Assembly: GCA_903862415.1 (NCBI GenBank)
Contig: CAIOYD010000041.1
Location: 62,001-126,000, forward strand
Length of the DNA stretch: 64,000 nucleotides
Origin: an uncultured Oxalobacteraceae bacterium
Lineage (GTDB): Bacteria; Pseudomonadota; Gammaproteobacteria; Burkholderiales; Burkholderiaceae_D
Direction of reading: 5' to 3'
Shown here: positions 43,542-52,885 of the stretch, piece by piece
How positions within the stretch are numbered: position 1 is the first letter of the stretch
Layout of the letters: each line of letters starts with the position of its first letter
Program-made: the position numbers and the translations under genes
Notes under the pieces: generated by a model
Told to the model about the DNA's origin: nothing
The model's input: the letters and a program-made list of their open reading frames with translations, nothing else
Databases searched by the model: none

Positions 43542-44633
43542 ATGCCCAGACCGATTAGCGCCAGAATTCATTTATCTGCTCTCCGACATAATTATGCCGT
43601 GGCCCGTGAGCATGCCAGCCCGGCTAAAGTGTGGGCAGTGGTTAAGGCCAATGCCTATGGCCATGGTCTGGAACACGCCCTGACGGCACTGGAAGACGCC
43701 GATGGACTGGCGCTGGTGGAAGTGGATGGCGCCCTGCGTTTGCGTGAACTGGGCTGGACCAAGCCGCTGTTTTTGCTGGAAGGTTTTTTTCATACTGCCG
43801 ATTTGCCGCTGATTCAACAGCATCGTATTGATGTGGCAGTACACTGCAGCGAACAGATTACCTTGCTGGAACAGGCCAGTTTGTCATCAGAGCCAATACA
43901 GGTACATTTAAAGGTCAATGGTGGCATGAACCGGCTTGGTTTCCGGCCGGAGCAGGTGGCCGCTGCCTATACGCGCCTGAGCGCGCTTGTGCAGGTGCGG
44001 GTGGTGAATCTGATGATGCACTTTGCCAATGCCGATGATGAATTTAACTCGCGTCTGCCGGTGGCTGAACAATGCCGACAGTTTGAACTGGCACAGGCCA
44101 GTCTGGGAGATGTCACTCTTGGTGTGAGTTTGTCGAATTCGGCCGTTAATCTGTTGCATACCTCGATACACGATGGCTGGGCCCGTGCCGGTATCATGTT
44201 GTATGGCGGCAGTCCCAGCAAGGCCAGTGCCGACTCATTTGATTTGCGCCCGGCCATGACTTTACAAAGTGAGTTAATTGCGGTTCAGGAAATCAAGGCC
44301 GGAGAGAGTATCGGTTACGGCAGCCGTTTCGTGGCCGACAAACCGATGCGTATCGGTGTGGTGGCCTGTGGTTATGCTGATGGTTATCCGCGCCATGCCG
44401 TCGATGGTACTCCATTGCTCATTAATGGTGTACGTGCCCCTCTGGTGGGCCGGGTGTCGATGGACATGATTACGGTCGACATCACTGACATCAACGACGC
44501 CCGTGTGGGTGCGCTGGTGACGCTCTGGGGCCAGGGTTTGCCGATTGATGAAGTGGCGCATTTTTGCGGCACCATCGGCTATGAATTAATGTGCGCCGTG
44601 GCCCCCCGGGTCAGGCTGATTGTCGGGGAATAA
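43542..44633 (+). CDS. alr: Alanine racemase
   Basis: 363 residues. The PLP lysine is Lys35 in VWAVVKANAYGHG. The second catalytic Tyr is in IGYGSRFVADKPMRIGVVACGYADGYPRH. GRVSMDMITVD and GTIGYELMCAVAPRVRL close the C-terminal domain. It interconverts L- and D-alanine for peptidoglycan. radA follows 11 bases downstream and is probably cotranscribed. Confidence 0.96.
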   Translation: MPRPISARIHLSALRHNYAVAREHASPAKVWAVVKANAYGHGLEHALTALEDADGLALVEVDGALRLRELGWTKPLFLLEGFFHTADLPLIQQHRIDVAVHCSEQITLLEQASLSSEPIQVHLKVNGGMNRLGFRPEQVAAAYTRLSALVQVRVVNLMMHFANADDEFNSRLPVAEQCRQFELAQASLGDVTLGVSLSNSAVNLLHTSIHDGWARAGIMLYGGSPSKASADSFDLRPAMTLQSELIAVQEIKAGESIGYGSRFVADKPMRIGVVACGYADGYPRHAVDGTPLLINGVRAPLVGRVSMDMITVDITDINDARVGALVTLWGQGLPIDEVAHFCGTIGYELMCAVAPRVRLIVGE

Positions 44634-44644
44634 AAGTCAACACC

Positions 44645-46018
44645 ATGGCCAAAGTTAAAACCAGTTACAGTTGTACCGAATGCGGTGGTGTGGCCAATAA
44701 ATGGGCCGGTCAGTGCCAGGGCTGCGGCCAGTGGAATACGCTGGTGGAAAGCGTGATCGAGACCGGCAGCAACCGCTATTCGCAGGTGCCGCAAAGTCTG
44801 GCGCAAACCGCGCCGGTGTTGCAGCTGTCCGAAATCGATGCGCTCGAAGTGCCGCGCTTTAGCACCGGTATCGATGAGTTTGACCGTGTGCTAGGTGGTG
44901 GTCTGGTCTCTGGCGGTGTGGTACTCATCGGTGGTGATCCCGGCATCGGCAAGTCCACCCTGTTGCTGCAGGCGTTGGCGGCCATGGGTAAAGAAAAAAG
45001 CGTGCTGTATGTCAGTGGTGAAGAATCCGGTGCCCAGATTGCGCTGCGTTCCAGACGGCTGGGCGTGGAAACCTCTTCCATGAAACTGCAGGCAGAAATT
45101 CAGCTGGAAAAAATTCTCTCGACCCTCATTACCCACAAGCCGCAAGTGGTGGTGATTGATTCGATTCAAACCATGTATTCGGACGCACTCAGTTCAGCAC
45201 CCGGCTCGGTGGCGCAGGTACGTGAATGTGCTGCGCAATTAACCCGCGCTGCCAAGCTCGCTGACATCACCATCATCATGGTGGGCCATGTCACCAAAGA
45301 AGGTGCACTGGCCGGCCCACGGGTGCTGGAACATATTGTCGATACGGTGTTGTATTTCGAAGGTGATACCCATTCCAGTTTCCGGCTGGTGCGGGCAATC
45401 AAAAATCGCTTTGGTGCGGTGAATGAGCTCGGTGTGTTTGCCATGACCGAACGTGGACTCAAAGGCGTTTCCAATCCTTCGGCGCTGTTTTTATCCCAGC
45501 ACGACACCCCTGTACCCGGTGCTTGTGTGATGGTTACGCAGGAAGGCTCGCGTCCGCTGCTGGTGGAAATTCAGGCGCTCGTGGATGCTTCGCATGCGCC
45601 TAATGCCCGGCGTCTGTCGGTCGGGCTGGAACAAAACCGGCTGGCGATGTTGCTCGCGGTCTTGCATCGTCATGCCGGGATTGCTGCCTTTGATCAGGAT
45701 GTGTTTATCAATGCGGTCGGTGGTGTCAAAATTGTCGAACCTGCTGCCGATCTGGCGGTGCTTATGGCGATCCACTCTTCTATGCGCAACCGACCCTTGC
45801 CACGCGGTCTGGTCGTGTTTGGTGAGGTTGGTCTGGCCGGTGAAATTCGTCCGGCACCGCGAGGCCAGGAACGACTGCGTGAAGCCGCCAAACTCGGGTT
45901 TACCATCGCCCTGATCCCGAAAGCCAATGCCCCAAAACAGGCCATCGAAGGACTCATTGTCGTGGCGGTTGATCGGATTGATCAGGCGCTGAGCAAGTTG
46001 CGTGAGATGGATGAATAA
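44645..46018 (+). CDS. radA: DNA repair protein RadA
   Basis: 457 residues from ATG 44645. An N-terminal C4 zinc finger (Cys10, 13, 24, 27 in YSCTECG...CQGCGQW) precedes a RecA-like core with Walker A GGDPGIGKSTLLLQ and Walker B VVVIDSIQTMYSD, the RadA-specific KNRFGAVNELGVF motif and a Lon-like C-terminal domain (QDVFINAVGGVKI...ADLAVLMAIHSS). It is a branch-migration helicase in recombinational repair. Confidence 0.96.
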   Translation: MAKVKTSYSCTECGGVANKWAGQCQGCGQWNTLVESVIETGSNRYSQVPQSLAQTAPVLQLSEIDALEVPRFSTGIDEFDRVLGGGLVSGGVVLIGGDPGIGKSTLLLQALAAMGKEKSVLYVSGEESGAQIALRSRRLGVETSSMKLQAEIQLEKILSTLITHKPQVVVIDSIQTMYSDALSSAPGSVAQVRECAAQLTRAAKLADITIIMVGHVTKEGALAGPRVLEHIVDTVLYFEGDTHSSFRLVRAIKNRFGAVNELGVFAMTERGLKGVSNPSALFLSQHDTPVPGACVMVTQEGSRPLLVEIQALVDASHAPNARRLSVGLEQNRLAMLLAVLHRHAGIAAFDQDVFINAVGGVKIVEPAADLAVLMAIHSSMRNRPLPRGLVVFGEVGLAGEIRPAPRGQERLREAAKLGFTIALIPKANAPKQAIEGLIVVAVDRIDQALSKLREMDE

Positions 46019-46051
46019 AGTCAGTCAAGTTGAAATTTTGGAGAAGTCAGC

Positions 46052-46801
46052 ATGCCATTTTTAGGTTTAGGTTTACATGTTTTTGTAGCGATTTTTTTTG
46101 CCATTCACGCCATTCGTAGCGGCCGTGAATTGTATTGGTTGCTGATTCTGTTTATGTTTCCGCTGCTCGGCAGTGTGGTGTATTTTTTTGCAATCTTTTT
46201 ACCTGAACTGCGTTCTGGCTCCCATATGCAGCGCGGTTTGCGTACTGTCACCAATGTGGCCGTGAATGCTATTGATCCGGGACGGGAATTGCGTGCTGCC
46301 AAAGCCGCTTTTGAGTTTACCCCGACCGCGCAAAATCAATGGCGTTATGCCGACGCCTTGCTGGCAGCCGATCAGGTGGGCGAAGCGGTGGAACAATTTG
46401 AGCAATGTCTGCGCGGCCCGTTTGCCAACGATCTGGAAATCCAGTTTGCTGCCGCCAATGCCCATTTACGTTTTCAGCAGTCAGAGCAGGCGTTAAAATT
46501 GTTGCTGGCGATCCGGCAAAGCAGTGCCACCTTCCGCACGGAAGCTGTGACGCTGTTGCTGGCGCAAATTTATGCCCAAAGCGGCAATAATGATGCAGCC
46601 AGGGAAGAGTATGAGCAGGCGGTGAGCCGTTTTGGCAGTGTTCAGGCGCGTGCTGAGTATGCCCTCTTTGCTGCACAACACGGTGATCTGGTCAATGCAC
46701 GGCAGTTGTATCAAGAATTGAATGAACTCAAAAAACACTGGAACAAGCATTCCCGCGACCAGTATTTGCCCCTGCTGCAAAAACTCGAAGCACTTATGTA
46801 G
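46052..46801 (+). CDS. Membrane-anchored TPR protein with PLDc_N-like N-terminus
   Basis: 249 residues. Two N-terminal membrane helices (LGLHVFVAIFFAIHAIRSGRELYW, LILFMFPLLGSVVYFFAIFLPE) resemble the cardiolipin-synthase N-terminal (PLDc_N) domain without the catalytic part. The cytosolic remainder (about 75-245) is TPR-like (AAKAAFEFTPTAQNQWRYADALLAA, AVEQFEQCLRG, AAREEYEQAVSRFG). Function unknown, probably scaffold-like. Its TAG stop lies inside the repeat that begins at 46798, so the repeat may have set the C-terminus. Confidence 0.8.
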   Translation: MPFLGLGLHVFVAIFFAIHAIRSGRELYWLLILFMFPLLGSVVYFFAIFLPELRSGSHMQRGLRTVTNVAVNAIDPGRELRAAKAAFEFTPTAQNQWRYADALLAADQVGEAVEQFEQCLRGPFANDLEIQFAAANAHLRFQQSEQALKLLLAIRQSSATFRTEAVTLLLAQIYAQSGNNDAAREEYEQAVSRFGSVQARAEYALFAAQHGDLVNARQLYQELNELKKHWNKHSRDQYLPLLQKLEALM

Positions 46802-46884
46802 GGTGTATTAGCGTTAGCGTAATACACCACTATCCGTGAATTCACCACATGGTGTATTACGCCCGTCGGGCTAATACACCCTAC
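46798..46884. repeat. Palindromic GTAGGGTGTATTAGC repeat, copy A
   Basis: Two inverted arms. The left arm, GTAGGGTGTATTAGC, is followed by GCGTAATACACCA; the right arm, TGGTGTATTACGC, is followed by GCTAATACACCCTAC. Each arm is itself a dyad, so a cruciform or double hairpin is possible. This is a dispersed intergenic repeat of unknown mobilisation. It includes the stop codon of the preceding gene. Confidence 0.85.
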
Positions 46885-46999
46885 AAAACCGAATCCGCCA
46901 CGTGCATTTTATGCCCGTTTCACACGCCGCTTCAACTTCCTCATCCCTACGTTAGTCAATCCGGAAAACCACGCTGAGGCTGATGCCGGAAAGCAGTAA

Positions 47000-47084
47000 G
47001 TAGGGTGTATTAGCCCAAAGGGCGTAATACACCAAGTGGCGGAATTACTTGTCGTGGTGTATTACGCTTACGTGTGACACCCTG
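47000..47084. repeat. Palindromic GTAGGGTGTATTAGC repeat, copy B
   Basis: Same architecture as copy A: GTAGGGTGTATTAGC, GGGCGTAATACACCA, then GTGGTGTATTACGC and a diverged right end (GTGACACCCTGC). The two copies are 115 bases apart. Between them (46885-46999) no gene is visible. Confidence 0.85.
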
Positions 47085-47157
47085 CCAAAGGCCGGTGCAG
47101 TTCATTAATCCATAAGCCACTTGCCCAAAACTATGGCAAACATTACAATGGCGCAGT

Positions 47158-47372
47158 TTTGGTGCTCGCCGACATGCTCATGTTGGCGGTTAAACGGGAA
47201 ACACCCGCCTGGTCAGTGACTATCTGGCTCCGGCGCACGTGTGCTGCCCCCGCAACGGTAACAAAAAACTGGTGTCGTCAGATGCCAGTCAGCTTTTCTG
47301 AATAACCACTGTGTCGCTGTCGGGCATGGGAAGGTAGGAAAGTGCTTTTTGTCAGCCCGGATACCGGCCAAA
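47158..47372 (+). ncRNA. Cobalamin riboswitch
   Basis: Conserved AdoCbl riboswitch elements occur in order: a GGTGCTCGCC start, GGGAAACACC, the B12-box region GCTGCCCCCGCAACGGTAA, GCCAGTCAGC, CACTGTG, GGGAAGGTAGGAAAGTGC and the closing AGCCCGGATACCGGCC. It lies about 90 bases upstream of btuB and should turn the btuB-C-D-F operon off when adenosylcobalamin is plentiful. The 47085-47157 stretch before it holds the likely promoter. Confidence 0.95.
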
Positions 47373-47460
47373 ATAGGTGGTGTGAACAGGATACGCTCCG
47401 GTTCTGCCGTTCAACCCAGCTTACGGGACGTTGGCTGGTTGCCCTTTACTTTGGTTTTTT

Positions 47461-49446
47461 ATGATTCCCTCTACTTTCTTGCCACGCTCAGTGCATGCAT
47501 CCGCATTCGCTCTGCTTACTTCTTCCTGTCTGCTTGTTTCCGCCATGCTGGTGTGCTCCTATGCCAGTGCAGATACTCTTACTACTGCCACCAATGAACC
47601 GGCTGCGGTGGTCATTACCGGTTCGCGTTTTCCGAATGCGCCCGAACTGGCACCGATTGGTGCTGTGGTGATCACGTCTGCCGAGATCAGTAACGCAGGC
47701 ATCGATAATGTCAATGAAGCGATCCGCAAACTCGGCGGTGTGTATGCCCGTCAGAGTTCGTATGGTACCCAGGATTATGATCTGGATATGAACGGTTTTG
47801 GTACTGACAGCCAAAACAATCTGGTGGTGTTAGTCGATGGTGTGCGCCTGTCAGAAAATGAACAGGCCAATGCCTTGCTGTCATCGATTCCGGTGGATTC
47901 GGTCGCACGCATTGAAATTATGCACAGCGGCAGCAGCGTACTGTATGGCGATGGTGCCACCGGCGGCGTGATTAACGTGATCACCAAACAGCTGGGTAAA
48001 ACTCCGCTGACCGGTTCGATATTGGCAGAAGCCGGTCAGTATAATGACAGGGCAGGGCGGGTCAGTCTGGCGCAGGGCGGTGAAAATGTGAATCTGTTGC
48101 TCAATCTGAGCGAACAAAAAGCCGATAACTTTCGCGTCAATAATGCCGTCACGCAAAAAAATGCCGGTGCTGCCGTGACTTGGTATACCACCACCGGTCG
48201 CTATGGCCTGCGTGCTGAACTCGCACGCCAAGACTCCGGGCTGGCGGGCGCGCTCACGCTGGCGCAGTTTGCAACCAATCCGCACCAGTCAGTGACGCCT
48301 CACGATGTTGGTTCCATCGATGCCACCCGTTACAGTGTATTTGCGGAACAAACTCTCGGCAGCTGGCAATTTGCTTCTGAACTGTCTACCCGTGAAAGAA
48401 CCGTCAAGGCGGATTATGTGTCGTTCAATTCAGCTTCCACCTACACCGGACGTCAAACCCAGTTCACCCCGCGTCTGCGCCAGATCAGTCATGTTGATGG
48501 TGTGACCAATGAACTGGTTTTCGGGATCGACTGGATGGACTGGAATCGTCAGGTTGAAGGCGGTTATTCGCTGGCCTATGCCACACAAAAATCGCATGCC
48601 GGTTATGTGCGTGATGAACTTAAATTCGGACAGGCACGTTTTTCTGCCGGTGTGCGCCGCGAAGTGTTTGATAAAAACTCGAAAGATGCCATCGGCAGCG
48701 ATAACTATGCGCTCACCCAGACCGTCAATGCCTGGGAAGTTGAAGGCAGCTATTCGTTTGCTCCGGAATGGAATCTGTTTGCCCGCACTGGACAAAGCTA
48801 TCGGGTGGCCAATGTGGATGATAATTCGTATATCACCAATCCGGCAGTGCCGTTATTGCCGCAACTGTCGCATGATCTGGAACTCGGCACGGTGTTGGGT
48901 AACGCCAATGAACAAGTGACCGCGCGCTGGTTTGAGCACCGGATTTCAAATGAAATTTATTTTGATCCGACCGCCAATGTCTACGGCGCCAATACCAATC
49001 TGAGTCCGACACGGCGTCAGGGTGTGGCCCTGGAAGCCAAATGGAAATTATCCTCGGCCTGGCGCGTCACCGCTCAGGCGCAACATGTGGCGGCCGAATT
49101 TACCGATGGTGTGAATCAGGGCAAACAACTGGTGCTGGTGCCGAAAAACACCCTGTCTGCGCAGATCAACTGGTTGTCCGGTGATGGACAGAGTGCCTAT
49201 GTTGGTACCCAATGGGTTGATACTCAGCGTTATGGCAGCGATTTTGATAATAGCTGCAACGCACTGATTCCGGCACATGCGACCCTTGATGCCCGCTACG
49301 CGCGTACCTTGGGTGCCTGGGAGTTGGCGTTGTCGGGTGACAATCTGAGCAATAAAAAATACTTTACCAATGCCTATCTGTGCCAGGCTGGAATTTATCC
49401 GGATGATGGTCGTCAGTTGAAGGTAACATTGCGTTATCGTTTTTAA
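47461..49446 (+). CDS. btuB: TonB-dependent cobalamin receptor BtuB
   Basis: 661 residues from ATG 47461, with a signal peptide (HASAFALLTSSCLLVSAMLVC, cleavage near ASA-DTL). A TonB-box-like DTLTTA follows the cleavage site. The plug domain is clear: VVITGSRFPNAPEL, GVYARQSSYGTQDYDLDMNGFG, LVVLVDGVRLSENEQ, IEIMHSGSSVLYGDGATGGVINVITK. The 22-stranded barrel ends in LKVTLRYRF with a terminal Phe. The riboswitch and btuCDF downstream identify the substrate as vitamin B12 or a related corrinoid. Confidence 0.93.
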   Translation: MIPSTFLPRSVHASAFALLTSSCLLVSAMLVCSYASADTLTTATNEPAAVVITGSRFPNAPELAPIGAVVITSAEISNAGIDNVNEAIRKLGGVYARQSSYGTQDYDLDMNGFGTDSQNNLVVLVDGVRLSENEQANALLSSIPVDSVARIEIMHSGSSVLYGDGATGGVINVITKQLGKTPLTGSILAEAGQYNDRAGRVSLAQGGENVNLLLNLSEQKADNFRVNNAVTQKNAGAAVTWYTTTGRYGLRAELARQDSGLAGALTLAQFATNPHQSVTPHDVGSIDATRYSVFAEQTLGSWQFASELSTRERTVKADYVSFNSASTYTGRQTQFTPRLRQISHVDGVTNELVFGIDWMDWNRQVEGGYSLAYATQKSHAGYVRDELKFGQARFSAGVRREVFDKNSKDAIGSDNYALTQTVNAWEVEGSYSFAPEWNLFARTGQSYRVANVDDNSYITNPAVPLLPQLSHDLELGTVLGNANEQVTARWFEHRISNEIYFDPTANVYGANTNLSPTRRQGVALEAKWKLSSAWRVTAQAQHVAAEFTDGVNQGKQLVLVPKNTLSAQINWLSGDGQSAYVGTQWVDTQRYGSDFDNSCNALIPAHATLDARYARTLGAWELALSGDNLSNKKYFTNAYLCQAGIYPDDGRQLKVTLRYRF

Positions 49447-49461
49447 TCGGACAGGAAAACC

Positions 49462-50496
49462 GTGTTGCTAAATTACCGCCATACTGCCAGTCACAGTCGT
49501 TTCGTGTTGACGGGCTTGCTGCTGCTTGGGTGCGCGAGTGTGTTGCTGGCGGTTTGCGTTGGTTCGGTGTCACTCTCGCCAGAGGAACTGGTGCATGCGG
49601 TTCGTGGTTTGTGGCACACAGATGCCACTTCGCTGGCATCCACGCTGGTGGAGTTGCGTCTGCAGCGCGCCCTGATTGCGTTTGTCACTGGCGCGACGCT
49701 GGCTCTGGCGGGTGTCTTGATGCAAGCCTTGCTGCGCAATCCGCTGGCCGATCCGTATGTGTTGGGGGTTTCCGGTGGTGCTGCTGTTGGTGCGCTGGCA
49801 GCGATGCTGTTTTTCAGTGCCGCCTGGATGATCGATCTGTCTGCCGTTGGCGGTGCCTTGCTGGTGGCGGGATTATTGTTCTGGCTGGCGTATAACGATT
49901 TCAAAGGTAGTGGCAGTGCCCAGGGCAGCAGTCCGACCTTGCTGTTGACCGGCGTGATCGTGGCGTCGGGCTGTATGGCTCTGGTTTCGCTGATCCTGTC
50001 CATTACTCCGGAGAGTCGATTGCGCAGCATGTTTTTCTGGCTCATTGGCGATTTGTCGGCGACCGAAGCACGGCTGTATCCCTGGATTATTTTGCTCGCC
50101 GTGCTGTGGTACACCAGCAGACTGGCGCGCGCCATGAATGTGGCTGCGCTGTATGCCGGGAGCGCGGCCACGCTGGGGATTTCCGTTGGCTATTTACGTA
50201 AAGTGTTATTTTTCTGTGCCGCCATTCTGACGGCCAGTGCGGTCAGCAGTGCCGGCAGCATCGGTTTTGTCGGCCTGATCATGCCGCACGCCTGTCGTTT
50301 TGCCTGGGGCCCGGATCACCGGCTGTTAATTCCGGCGTCCTGTCTGGCCGGTGGCAGTTTTCTGGTCCTGGCCGATACACTGGCACGCACCTTGATCGCA
50401 CCGCAACAATTGCCGGTGGGCGTGATTACTGCCCTGATCGGCGTGCCGATATTTTTACTTCAGCTGCATCAGCACAGGCGTCATTATGTTGATTAA
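49462..50496 (+). CDS. btuC: Vitamin B12 ABC transporter permease
   Basis: 344 residues from GTG 49462 (AGGA upstream). FecCD family with about ten helices: LRLQRALIAFVTGATLALAGVLMQALLRNPLADPYVLGVSGGAAVGAL, then LFWLIGDLSATEA, SSAGSIGFVGLIMPHACRF. It overlaps btuD by 11 bases. The B12 substrate is assigned from operon context (riboswitch, btuB, btuF). Confidence 0.93.
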   Translation: MLLNYRHTASHSRFVLTGLLLLGCASVLLAVCVGSVSLSPEELVHAVRGLWHTDATSLASTLVELRLQRALIAFVTGATLALAGVLMQALLRNPLADPYVLGVSGGAAVGALAAMLFFSAAWMIDLSAVGGALLVAGLLFWLAYNDFKGSGSAQGSSPTLLLTGVIVASGCMALVSLILSITPESRLRSMFFWLIGDLSATEARLYPWIILLAVLWYTSRLARAMNVAALYAGSAATLGISVGYLRKVLFFCAAILTASAVSSAGSIGFVGLIMPHACRFAWGPDHRLLIPASCLAGGSFLVLADTLARTLIAPQQLPVGVITALIGVPIFLLQLHQHRRHYVD

Positions 50497-51271
50497 TCCT
50501 GTGCAGGTAGACATTCGTCATTTGAGTCTGACCGTTGGTAGGCGGCGGTTAGTCAACGATCTCAACTGCCGCTTTCAGCCGGGAGAATTCTGGTGCGTCA
50601 TTGGTCCCAACGGGGCCGGTAAATCGACCCTGCTGCGCTGTCTGGCCGGTCTGCATCCAGAACATGCTTCCACCATCGTGATCAATGACCGTCCCCTGAA
50701 CAAATGGCCACTGATCGAGTTGGCCAAAATGCGCTCTTATCTGCCGCAGGGACGCAACGATGCGTTTGCCTACCAGGTCATAGAGACGGTGCTGGGTGCG
50801 CGCCATCCCTATCATGACGGTAATTACTGGGAATCCGGCAGCGATCTTGCTATTGCCGAGGCTGCACTGGACAAGCTTGATGTAGCGGATCTGGCCAACC
50901 GCGACGTGCGCAGTCTTTCCGGCGGTGAACGCCAGCGCGTGGCAATTGCGGCTTTGCTGGCTCAGGATGCGCAACTCATGCTGCTCGATGAACCCAGCAA
51001 TTCGCTCGATCTGGCGCATCAGCTCAGTGTGGTGCAGTTGCTGGCACAGTTATGTGTTCAAGAGCATAAAACCGCCATCATGGTCAGTCATGATATTAAT
51101 CTGGCGTTTGGTGTGGCCACCCATGCACTGTTACTGCTACAGGACGGCCAGTGGCTGGCCGGTCCGGTGGCTGAAATTATGACGGCCAGTAATCTCAGTC
51201 GCTGTCTGGGACATCCGCTGGAATTGGTCAACCATGCCGGACAATGTTTTTTTTACCCTCTTAAAAAATGA
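50486..51271 (+). CDS. btuD: Vitamin B12 ABC transporter ATP-binding protein
   Basis: 261 residues. Walker A GPNGAGKSTLLR, Q-loop SYLPQGR, signature SLSGGERQRVAIA, Walker B LMLLDEPSNSLDLAHQ and H-loop MVSHDINLAFG are all intact. It works as a dimer with the BtuC permease. It overlaps btuC by 11 bases and btuF by 4 (ATGA). Confidence 0.94.
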   Translation: MLINPVQVDIRHLSLTVGRRRLVNDLNCRFQPGEFWCVIGPNGAGKSTLLRCLAGLHPEHASTIVINDRPLNKWPLIELAKMRSYLPQGRNDAFAYQVIETVLGARHPYHDGNYWESGSDLAIAEAALDKLDVADLANRDVRSLSGGERQRVAIAALLAQDAQLMLLDEPSNSLDLAHQLSVVQLLAQLCVQEHKTAIMVSHDINLAFGVATHALLLLQDGQWLAGPVAEIMTASNLSRCLGHPLELVNHAGQCFFYPLKK

Positions 51272-52143
51272 AACTCCGTACCCTGTTGTTCTTGGTTCTG
51301 ATCCTGCTGACCCAGTTGGCCAGTGCCGCGATTTCTTTGGTCGATGATGAGGGCCAAACCATCGTGCTGGCCTCTCCGGCGCGGCGGATTATTTCGCTCT
51401 CGCCCCATGTGACCGAATTGCTGTTTGCTGCCGGTGGTGGTCAGTACATCGTGGGTGCGATCAGTTACAGTGATTTTCCGGAAGCGGCGAAAAAAATCCC
51501 GGTGATCGGCGACAATCGTGCGCTCGACATCGAACGTATTCTGGCCTTGAAGCCCGATCTGGTGATCGTCTGGCGTGACCTCATTTCCGCGAAACAGATC
51601 GTACAGTTGCGCCATCTCGGAATTCCCATGTTTTTCACCGCCGCCAACAAGCTGCAGGATATTCCTGCCAGTTTGCAAAGTTTTGGCAAGTTGATGGCAA
51701 CCGAAACACAGGCTAATCTGGCGGCGCAGGAGTTGCGTGCTCAGATTAACGCGCTCACCAGTCGCTATGCCCACCGTACTCCGGTGCGGCTGTTTTATCA
51801 GGTGTGGGATAAGCCACTGTACACCCTCAACGGCCAGCACATTGTCAGTGACGCCATCCGTACCTGTGGCGGAGTGAATATTTTCGCCAACCTGAACATT
51901 ATCGCACCCAATGTCAGCATCGAAGCCGTGCTGGAACAAGACCCGCAAGCCATCATCGCCACGGCAGAAAAAAATCCCTCTGACGGTGGTGTGACGATGT
52001 GGACTCGTTATCCATCCATGACAGCTGTCAGGCAGCACAACCTGTTTTTAGTGGATGGTAACCTGCTCAATCGTCCCGGGCCGCGCATGATCACCGGAGT
52101 GGCCGAGTTGTGTGCCAAACTCGATGGCGCACGCACACACTAA
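51268..52143 (+). CDS. btuF: Periplasmic cobalamin-binding protein
   Basis: 291 residues with a signal peptide (LLFLVLILLTQLASA). The type III binding-protein fold is seen in RIISLSPHVTELLFAAGGGQYIVGAISYSDFPEAAKKIPVIGD, ALKPDLVIVWRDLISAKQI, and FANLNIIAPNVSIEAVLEQDPQAIIATAE. The last gene of the btu operon. Two conserved acidic residues that contact BtuC would be expected in this fold; I did not place them. Confidence 0.92.
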   Translation: MKLRTLLFLVLILLTQLASAAISLVDDEGQTIVLASPARRIISLSPHVTELLFAAGGGQYIVGAISYSDFPEAAKKIPVIGDNRALDIERILALKPDLVIVWRDLISAKQIVQLRHLGIPMFFTAANKLQDIPASLQSFGKLMATETQANLAAQELRAQINALTSRYAHRTPVRLFYQVWDKPLYTLNGQHIVSDAIRTCGGVNIFANLNIIAPNVSIEAVLEQDPQAIIATAEKNPSDGGVTMWTRYPSMTAVRQHNLFLVDGNLLNRPGPRMITGVAELCAKLDGARTH

Positions 52144-52149
52144 ACCGAA

Positions 52150-52203
52150 GCGGCTGGAGTGCTTGGCATCAGCCAGTCACGTGTTTCAGATATTCTGTAT
52201 TGA
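52150..52203 (+). pseudogene. HTH (XRE/HigA-like) fragment after btuF
   Basis: In the btuF frame, just past its stop, 17 codons read AAGVLGISQSRVSDILY followed by TGA. This is the recognition-helix stretch of XRE/HigA-type antitoxins (LGISQ.RVSD). It is too short to be a gene and is probably a relic; chance similarity is possible. The rest of the 226-base gap to 52370 shows nothing else. Confidence 0.4.
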
Positions 52204-52369
52204 TCATTACATTGATCATGCAACCGGCATTTAATGCCTCCAAAGCCAGTATTTATCCTCCCAGTTGCTCTGCCTCAACTTAAGCCCTACAATGCCTGTG
52301 CCACAGGCGCAGTTTTCCCTGTTATGGCGCCGGTTACCGATCAATCAATGCAAGTGGAGATGACGTCAC

Positions 52370-52885
52370 ATGGATAGAAGAACGTGGATGCAGCTGACTG
52401 CCGCCGGGTTGTTGAGTACGATGAGTTCAACTCTGCTGGCCGAGAATAGCGCCAAAGATGTGCCGCCCTTAATGATGCAGGCGATGGATGCCAATGGCAG
52501 GAAGCTGGCACTGTCGGATTTTTTGGGTAAAACCTTACTGGTGAGTTTTTTTACTGCCGGCTGTAATTTATGTTCACGCGATCTGAAATTGATGCGTGAA
52601 TTTTATGTCAGCAATATGAAGCGCAATTTCGTTTTGCTGGGTGTGAATATTGACCAGAATAAAGCTGATTTTGACCAGTACAATCAGTTCATCTCGCTGG
52701 CCATTCCTGCTGATCAGCGCTTCCCGCTGGTCTGGCGCAATGCACCCGGGCATAACGATAATTTTGGTCTGATCACCAGGCAGCCGACCCATTTTGTCAT
52801 CAATGCCAAAAATGAATTTATTTTCAAGCGCGAAGGCAGCTTTCAGCCTGAGGATTGGGATAATTTATGGACTTCGCTGGGATGA
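52370..52885 (+). CDS. Exported redoxin/thioredoxin-like protein
   Basis: 171 residues. The N-terminus MDRRTWMQLTAAGLLSTMSSTLLA is a signal with an RR pair close to a Tat motif. The AhpC/TSA-like fold has LLVSFFTAGCNLCSRDLKLMREFY, with a CxxC (GCNLC) placed like SCO/TlpA proteins, and THFVINAKNEFIFKREGSF near the C-terminus. It may reduce or chaperone metal or disulfide sites in the periplasm. It overlaps the binding-protein gene (ATGA), so the pair is coupled. Confidence 0.78.
   Translation: MDRRTWMQLTAAGLLSTMSSTLLAENSAKDVPPLMMQAMDANGRKLALSDFLGKTLLVSFFTAGCNLCSRDLKLMREFYVSNMKRNFVLLGVNIDQNKADFDQYNQFISLAIPADQRFPLVWRNAPGHNDNFGLITRQPTHFVINAKNEFIFKREGSFQPEDWDNLWTSLG

Noticed and set aside
47349-47597. 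82-codon frame overlapping the start of btuB
   Set aside because: It overlaps the riboswitch end and the btuB signal peptide region in another frame and has no recognisable product.
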